DNA from: CATOSP01 sp965216155 | Lineage (GTDB): Bacteria; Chloroflexota; Dehalococcoidia; Lucifugimonadales; UBA3495 | DNA: 64,000 nucleotides | Reading direction: 5' to 3' | Assembly: GCA_965216155.1 (NCBI GenBank) | Contig: CBDCFD010000005.1 | Location: forward strand, 248,001-312,000 | In this document: piece by piece, positions 59,927 through 64,000 of the stretch | Layout: every line of letters begins with the position of its first letter | Position numbering within the stretch: position 1 is the stretch's first letter | Notes under the pieces: generated by a model | The model's input: the letters and a program-made list of their open reading frames with translations, nothing else | Told to the model about the DNA's origin: nothing | The model's database searches: none | Translations under genes and position numbers: made by a program

Positions 59927-60741
59927 ATGTCTCATTCCTATTCCAGCGACATCAGCCGGGAACAATTTGCCCGGATTCTTCCCTATTTGGAGTCGGCCCG
60001 CCGCCGGACCAAGCCCCGCACCGTGGACTTGTACGACGTTTTCTGCGGGGTGATCTATATCCTGAAAAGCGGGTGCCAGTGGCGGATGCTGCCTGCGGAC
60101 TTCCCGGATTGGCGCACCTGCTACAAGTATTTCCGGCAATGGAGCGAGCGACCCGACCCGGCGAAGTATTCCATTCTGGAGCAGGTCTTAAAAAAAATCG
60201 GTTGGCGCGGCCCGGCGAAGCAATGGTCGGAAAGAACGGACCAGCTTCTGTATCGTGGACTCCCGGAGCGTCAAGAACACCGACAGCGCCGGGAACAAGG
60301 GCTATGACTCGGGCAAGAAGGTGTCTGGAATCAAGCGCCACATCGCCGTGGACACTCAGGGGTTGCCCCATGCGATTCACGTGACCACCGCCAACGTTAC
60401 CGACCGTGCTGGGGCTTTGGCTATGTTTGACCGGCGCCGGGCCAACCTGAGCCAGGTGCAGAATGTGCTGGTGGATGGGGGATACACCGGGAAACCCTTT
60501 GCCGCGGCGGTGCAGAGCCTGCTGGGAGCCTCGGTGGAAGTGGTGAAACGCAACGAACTGCACACTTTCGTGGTGCTGCCTGCCTTTAGCCCCCGTGAAG
60601 ACGGGGGGATGGGTGGTGGAGCGGTCTTTCGGCTGGCTGGAGAAGTGCCGCCGCCTTTGGAAGAACTGCGAGAGGAAGCTCAATACCAGTCTGCAAATGG
60701 TGGTTCTCGCCTTCGCGGTGCTAATCCTGAAGAGATTGTAA
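59927..60741 (+). pseudogene. IS5-family transposase, two homopolymer frameshifts
   Basis: N-terminal part YSSDISREQFARILPYLESA, DVFCGVIYILKSGCQWRMLP and WRTCYKYFRQWSE reads from ATG 59927. At an A8 run (60190-60197) the frame must skip one base to continue as GRKERTSFCIVDSRSVKNTD, GYDSGKKVSGIKRHIAVDTQ and NVLVDGGYTGKPFAA. At a G6 run (60603-60608) it must skip another to continue WVVERSFGWLEKCRRLWKNC, ending LAFAVLILKRL at 60741. Corrected length 270 residues with DDE Asp, Asp and Glu present. Frameshifting at A-runs is known in some IS5 members, but two breaks suggest decay. Confidence 0.88.
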
Positions 60742-60749
60742 ACAGTCTC
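60728..60749 (-). repeat. Right terminal inverted repeat of IS5-type element
   Basis: On the minus strand begins GAGACTGTTTACAATCTCTT; pairs with 59866-59887. Confidence 0.85.
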
Positions 60750-61105
60750 TAAAACCAAAGTGCATCTTTCTGGACCAACTTTTGCTCGACCGGGTCCACC
60801 ATCAGAAGGAACGCTTCCAGGGTATGCGCCCCAATCAGGGCGGGAGCGTCATCGGGGTTGAACACGCACAGAATCGGCCTGCGCTCTCCGTCGCTTTCGG
60901 CCACGACCTCGCCCATGCCCCTCTCGACAGTCTGGCCGTCTGCGAGTCCCATCCGTATTCTCCACTGTGGCCGCGCTCCCAGTTTCTCCAGGACTTCTTC
61001 CGGGACCGAAGTGAACGTGGCAGCAGTATCCACGAGACCTTCCATTGTCTCTGAAACTGCGCCGGAAGGTCCGGTCAGTGTAATGGGATGCGTAAACGTG
61101 CCCAT
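60749..61105 (-). CDS. Retropepsin-like aspartic protease (clan AA)
   Basis: A 118-residue single-domain aspartic protease: MEGLVDTAATFTSVPEEVLE carries the DT(A/G)A active-site motif, and ALIGAHTLEAFLLMVDPVEQ is the conserved C-terminal part. Such proteins work as dimers. The last codons are changed by the IS5 insertion: the frame now ends ALWF at the target duplication, and before insertion it would have read about three residues more. Function in the cell unknown; small proteins of this type often sit near toxin or PIN genes. Confidence 0.82.
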   Translation of the reverse strand: MGTFTHPITLTGPSGAVSETMEGLVDTAATFTSVPEEVLEKLGARPQWRIRMGLADGQTVERGMGEVVAESDGERRPILCVFNPDDAPALIGAHTLEAFLLMVDPVEQKLVQKDALWF

Positions 61106-61151
61106 ACCAACCTCGCTATGCCATCTCCCCCGGTATTATACCAATCGTTCC

Positions 61152-61733
61152 TCAGCCGCCCCCGAAATTCTGCAACGCCAGCCGGATGCGCTCCTCCACG
61201 GATAAGCCCGCCGCGTCCTGAAGCCCGGTCACCGCACGGCGGGCTTCGTTGGCCGAGTAACCCAGCGCCATCAGGGCTTCAACCACTTCGCCGTCGTTGG
61301 AGGCCGTCACTGCCGGACCGTCAAGAAGGCGTTCTTCCAGCCTACCCTTTAGCTCCAGCACGATCCTCCCGGCCGTTCGCCGGCCCACACCGGGAGTTGC
61401 GCTAAGGGCGGGAATGTCCCCTTCGGCGATGGCTTGCTGTAAGCCGGGGGCGTCGAGGGTTGAGAGCAATGCCAGGGCGAGACGAGGTCCGACGCCGGAC
61501 ACCGCTGTAAGCATTAGGAACAGCTCTAAAGCGGCTGGAGTAGGAAAACCGTAAAGCACCGGCTGCTCGTCCCGGAGCCGCAGGTGGGTGCTCAAGGAGA
61601 CCTGGGCGCCGATTGCTCCCAGCCCGGCGATGGCGGAGGCGGGCACGTACACTTGCAGGGTTACGCCCCCCATCCGGAGGTGGACCCAGTCGGGACCCAC
61701 AGCCTCCAGGCTACCCCGAACGCTGACTATCAA
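61152..61733 (-). CDS. ruvA: Holliday junction branch migration protein RuvA
   Basis: A 193-residue RuvA: MIVSVRGSLEAVGPDWVHLR, two helix-hairpin-helix motifs (LTAVSGVGPRLALALLSTLD and LSATPGVGRRTAGRIVLELK), and the flexible RuvB-binding C-terminus (VEALMALGYSANEARRAVTG). Follows ruvC by 3 bases. ruvB is not in the window. Confidence 0.96.
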   Translation of the reverse strand: MIVSVRGSLEAVGPDWVHLRMGGVTLQVYVPASAIAGLGAIGAQVSLSTHLRLRDEQPVLYGFPTPAALELFLMLTAVSGVGPRLALALLSTLDAPGLQQAIAEGDIPALSATPGVGRRTAGRIVLELKGRLEERLLDGPAVTASNDGEVVEALMALGYSANEARRAVTGLQDAAGLSVEERIRLALQNFGGG

Positions 61734-61736
61734 CCA

Positions 61737-62258
61737 TTACCTCTCCTGACCCGGAGTGATCTCCCGGAGGAGAGCGTTGGCCCCCTGGCTCTGGACCAAG
61801 TGGCAAAGCCCCACGGAGAGGGCATCGGCGGCATCGGACTCGGGGGTCTCACTCAGCCCGAGCGTTGTGGTGATCACGTCTTGCATCTGCGCCTTGGTCG
61901 CTGCACCAAAGTCGGTGACGGCGCGTTTGATCTGGGCCGGTGAGTAATGAAACACCGGGACGGCCTGACTGGCCGCGCCGATGAGCACCAGTCCCTGAGC
62001 CTGACCAACCGCAATGGCCGGGCCGGGGAAATTCCGCTCGCCCCTGCCGACAAACGGTTCTTCGACGGCGATCGCGTCAGGGTGGAAAATGCCGATCATG
62101 TTGACGACGTGGGTGTAGAGTTGGTAGAGCCGCTGCTCCAAAGGCATGTTGCGCGGCAGAACAATTACCCCGTAGTCCTCGACCTCCGGATTGGGTCCTG
62201 CTTCCAAGACTCCAAACCCCATCCGCACCGTCCCAGGGTCTATGCCTAGAACTAACAT
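61737..62258 (-). CDS. ruvC: Holliday junction resolvase RuvC
   Basis: A 173-residue RuvC endonuclease: MLVLGIDPGTVRMGFGVLEA with the first catalytic Asp, AVEEPFVGRGERNFPGPAIA with Glu, and SDAADALSVGLCHL with the last Asp. It cuts Holliday junctions loaded with RuvAB. Order yebC-ruvC-ruvA is common. Confidence 0.96.
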   Translation of the reverse strand: MLVLGIDPGTVRMGFGVLEAGPNPEVEDYGVIVLPRNMPLEQRLYQLYTHVVNMIGIFHPDAIAVEEPFVGRGERNFPGPAIAVGQAQGLVLIGAASQAVPVFHYSPAQIKRAVTDFGAATKAQMQDVITTTLGLSETPESDAADALSVGLCHLVQSQGANALLREITPGQER

Positions 62259-62290
62259 AATCTCCGGCGCTTTGCGCGCGCCTTATGTGG

Positions 62291-63058
62291 TTAGGAGGCC
62301 GATCGGTAGCTCTCCAATACCTCTGGCGGGAAGTCTGCGCTCGTGTAGGCTTTTTGGATGTCCGCCAGCTCTTCCAGGGCGTCCAGCAGCTTGAGAGTCT
62401 GCTCCGCTTCTTTCGGCTGAAGCAGGACGGTGGTCTTGGGCACCATGGATATTTCCGATGATGCAGGAGTAACGCCCTCTTCTTGCAACGCTCCCTGGAC
62501 AGCCAGCAGCGTGTCAGGGGCGGTATGGACTTCCAACACGCCCTCTTCGATTATGATGTCCTCGGCGCCCGCGTCGATGGCCAGAAGTCCAAGCTCCTCG
62601 GCTCTATCTTCGTCGGCAATTTCCAGGCTGATCACGCCCTTGGTCTCGAAATTCCAGGCGACACAGCCTGATTCGCCCAGGTTGCCGCCGCCCCGGTTGA
62701 AGGCGGCGCGCACATCCGAGGCTGTGCGGTTGCGGTTGGGAGTAACTGCCTGTATGAGGATCGCGCCCCCGCCGGGACCGTAGCCCTCGTAGGTGACTTC
62801 GTCCAGCTTCTCGTCGCCATCGCCGCCCTCACCGGCACCTCTCTTGATGGCGCGGACGATGTTGTCCTGGGGCATGTTGTTGCTCTTGGCTTTGTCGATG
62901 GCCAGCCGGAGCCGGAAGTTCATTTCCGGGTCACCGCTGCCACCCTCACGGACTGCCAGGCTGATATCGCGGCTCAGTTTGGTGAATATCGCGCCGCGTT
63001 TTACGTCTGCTGCGCCCTTTTGGTGTTTGATGGTGGACCATTTGGAGTGGCCAGACAT
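62291..63058 (-). CDS. yebC: YebC/PmpR-family transcriptional or translational regulator
   Basis: A 255-residue YebC: MSGHSKWSTIKHQKGAADVK, RGAIFTKLSRDISLAVREGG, KAKSNNMPQDNIVRAIKRGA, EGYGPGGGAILIQAVTPNRN and the C-terminal PKTTVLLQPKEAEQTLKLLD. ATG at 63058 starts the conserved N-terminus; a frame from 63073 adds five residues. YebC proteins are linked to relief of ribosome stalling at proline stretches or to transcription control. Upstream of ruvC as usual. Confidence 0.95.
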   Translation of the reverse strand: MSGHSKWSTIKHQKGAADVKRGAIFTKLSRDISLAVREGGSGDPEMNFRLRLAIDKAKSNNMPQDNIVRAIKRGAGEGGDGDEKLDEVTYEGYGPGGGAILIQAVTPNRNRTASDVRAAFNRGGGNLGESGCVAWNFETKGVISLEIADEDRAEELGLLAIDAGAEDIIIEEGVLEVHTAPDTLLAVQGALQEEGVTPASSEISMVPKTTVLLQPKEAEQTLKLLDALEELADIQKAYTSADFPPEVLESYRSAS

Positions 63059-63127
63059 CTTAAACACCCCCATTTCCGGATATTTATAGGGATTCTAGCA
63101 CCACGCTTTTGCGCTGGTCAAAGTGAA

Positions 63128-63625
63128 TTATATAAGACCGTCGGGCAAATCGACGATCATGACCCCCTCATCCAAGCGAACGTCCTTGACCACATCGACC
63201 AAAGCGGGTACCAGGACGTCGCGGCCTGCCCCCGAAACAACATATACGTCGTTACTTCCGGTCTCCAGAATCTCGGTGATCTCGCCAAGCACGTCCTGGT
63301 CTGTCGTTAGGACGCGGAGGCCCAGCAATTGGAAGTGGAAGAACTCGCCGTCAGGCAACGGGGGAGCCGCGGCCTCGGGAACGGTAATGTCCATGCCTAC
63401 CAAAGACCTCGCCCCTTCGCGGGTGGATATTCCGGCCAACTGGAGAAGGACGTTCTCGTAGCCCGCGGTAGCGGAGCCGGTGATGCGGAATGAACTGTGG
63501 CCGATATTGAGGACTTGGCCGATATCGAATCGGCCGACTACGTCGCTTAGGACCTGGGCCCTGACCCTGCCGGACACGCTGTGCGCCTGGATAATGCGGC
63601 CCACGATCACTTCCCCGGAGGTCAT
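63128..63625 (-). CDS. rimM: Ribosome maturation factor RimM
   Basis: A 165-residue RimM: VIVGRIIQAHSVSGRVRAQV, LQLAGISTREGARSLVGMDI in the N-terminal domain, then the PRC-barrel (GEFFHFQLLGLRVLTTDQDV, LGEITEILETGSNDVYVV, LVPALVDVVKDV). RimM helps assemble the 30S head around S19. ATG at 63625 starts homology; a frame from 63658 is longer by 11. Follows khpA by 10 bases. Confidence 0.94.
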   Translation of the reverse strand: MTSGEVIVGRIIQAHSVSGRVRAQVLSDVVGRFDIGQVLNIGHSSFRITGSATAGYENVLLQLAGISTREGARSLVGMDITVPEAAAPPLPDGEFFHFQLLGLRVLTTDQDVLGEITEILETGSNDVYVVSGAGRDVLVPALVDVVKDVRLDEGVMIVDLPDGLI

Positions 63626-63635
63626 ACCGCCTACT

Positions 63636-63863
63636 CTATACGATCTCCAGCACTGCATGAGTGCCGTCTTTGACCGCTGCCACCCTTAACAGGACCCTCA
63701 TGGCCTGGGCTACCCGGCCCTGCCTGCCGATGACCTTACCCTTGTCTTCGGGAGCGACTTCCAGGCGCAGAATTATGCGCCCATCTTCCACATCCTGGGT
63801 GACGGTCACGGCGTCGGGGTTGGCGGCTAAAGACCGGGCGATATACTCGATGAGCTCTTTCAT
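63636..63863 (-). CDS. khpA: KH-domain RNA-binding protein KhpA
   Basis: A 75-residue protein: MKELIEYIARSLAANPDAVT and the type-II KH motif DKGKVIGRQGRVAQAMRVLL. KhpA (YlqC) binds RNA with KhpB and influences cell elongation and sRNA networks. Its ATG overlaps the stop of the upstream gene by 3 bases. Standard order rpsP-khpA-rimM. Confidence 0.95.
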   Translation of the reverse strand: MKELIEYIARSLAANPDAVTVTQDVEDGRIILRLEVAPEDKGKVIGRQGRVAQAMRVLLRVAAVKDGTHAVLEIV

Positions 63864-64000
63864 GTGGCGGAAGCCTCTCCGTCACCGGAAGTAGTGCCTG
63901 TTCCTACGGGTTCCCCCTGCTCGGGAGACTCCGGAATGGCGTCTACGGACTCGGTCCGTTCGGCAACGGTACCGTCATCATCAATCACCCCTGACCAAGC
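63860..64000 (-). CDS. rpsP: 30S ribosomal protein S16, C-terminal tail (partial)
   Basis: A 46-residue end of a gene that starts beyond the window. It reads AWSGVIDDDGTVAERTESVD then a tail rich in Glu, Pro, Gly and Thr (EGEPVG-type) to the stop at 63860. The position directly before khpA-rimM is that of rpsP, and LxxxxAWSG could be its end, but the visible part is mainly an acidic, disordered extension. The assignment rests on gene order. Confidence 0.55.
   Translation of the reverse strand, partial: AWSGVIDDDGTVAERTESVDAIPESPEQGEPVGTGTTSGDGEASAT

Larger units (their letters stand above)
59866..60749 (+). mobile_element. IS5-family insertion sequence, 884 bp, TAA target duplication
   Basis: Bounded by TAA at 59863-59865 and 60750-60752. 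The 22-base ends match at 17 positions in inverted orientation, starting GAGCCTGTCTACGATC and GAGACTGTTTACAATC. A TNA duplication and a transposase of about 270 residues fit the IS427-like branch of IS5. The element carries a transposase with two homopolymer frameshifts, so it is probably inactive on its own. It has inserted at the 3' end of the aspartic-protease gene, changing only its last few codons. Confidence 0.9.

Noticed and set aside
60739..60752. IS5 transposase stop codon supplied by the TAA target duplication
   Set aside because: That holds only for the uncorrected frame; the homologous frame stops at 60739-60741 inside the element.
1..64000. tRNA genes, rRNA genes, CRISPR arrays, prophage
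   Set aside because: No cloverleaf-like segments, rRNA-like stretches, regular spaced repeats or phage structural genes were seen on reading both strands; short tRNAs could still be missed without a covariance scan.

Overview
The window reads as one chromosomal stretch of a GC-rich bacterium, most likely a member of the Chloroflexota (Dehalococcoidia or SAR202-like). This is inference, not a database match. It rests on the mix of core genes with a dense set of family III CoA-transferases, thiolase/DUF35 pairs, hydantoinase/oxoprolinase subunits, FAH, EthD, questin-oxidase and DUF885 genes, a profile typical of free-living heterotrophs that use recalcitrant organic compounds. Weak Shine-Dalgarno sites and many TTG/GTG starts are common. 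No tRNA, rRNA or CRISPR array was seen.

Layout. 1-2944: end of nusG, then rplK-rplA, an L10-leader attenuator, rplJ-rplL and a small zinc-ribbon gene. 3163-10176: catabolic and accessory genes (SDR, EthD, a DUF885 gene split by an IS630-type element, PIG-L deacetylase, DUF35 plus a Cys-less thiolase-like protein). 10357-19695 (minus strand): a run ending in a glycosyltransferase and acyltransferase (parvulin foldase-hom-thrC-folE-acyltransferase-glycosyltransferase), preceded by rpsF-ssb-rpsR and glyA. 19834-28416: repeat-bearing intergenic DNA, a methyltransferase, a CocE hydrolase, thioredoxin reductase, CoA-binding protein, SDR, Fur/PerR and a frameshifted S9 peptidase. 28575-46836: accessory catabolism (hyuAB, FAH, two pairs of CaiB/BaiF transferases, HerA with a HAS-barrel partner, a broken questin oxidase, a radical-SAM-like protein without cluster cysteines, thiolase plus DUF35). 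46885-64000: mainly housekeeping (rplU-rpmA-rpmE, DUF1385, FakA-like/DegV, recG, uvrB, ruvC-ruvA, yebC, rimM, khpA, rpsP end) with an adjacent split D-glutamate cyclase, a decayed toxin-antitoxin module and an IS5-type element.

How genes work together. The translation genes form standard operons. hom-thrC make threonine from aspartate semialdehyde. The thiolase/DUF35 pairs, CaiB pairs, FAH and SDRs look like CoA-ester and ring-fragment catabolism. In each CaiB pair only one protein keeps the expected catalytic Asp, which suggests heteromeric transferases. DUF1445 plus DUF4392 together correspond to the two domains of D-glutamate cyclase; its product 5-oxoproline is the kind of substrate handled by the hyuAB family, encoded about 25 kb away.

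Most notable points: the Cys-less radical-SAM-like protein, the CaiB pairs with one Asp-less member each, the HerA/HAS-barrel pair, the exact TA-flanked IS630 insertion whose removal restores a 553-residue DUF885 protein, and single-base indels that fall only in dispensable genes.
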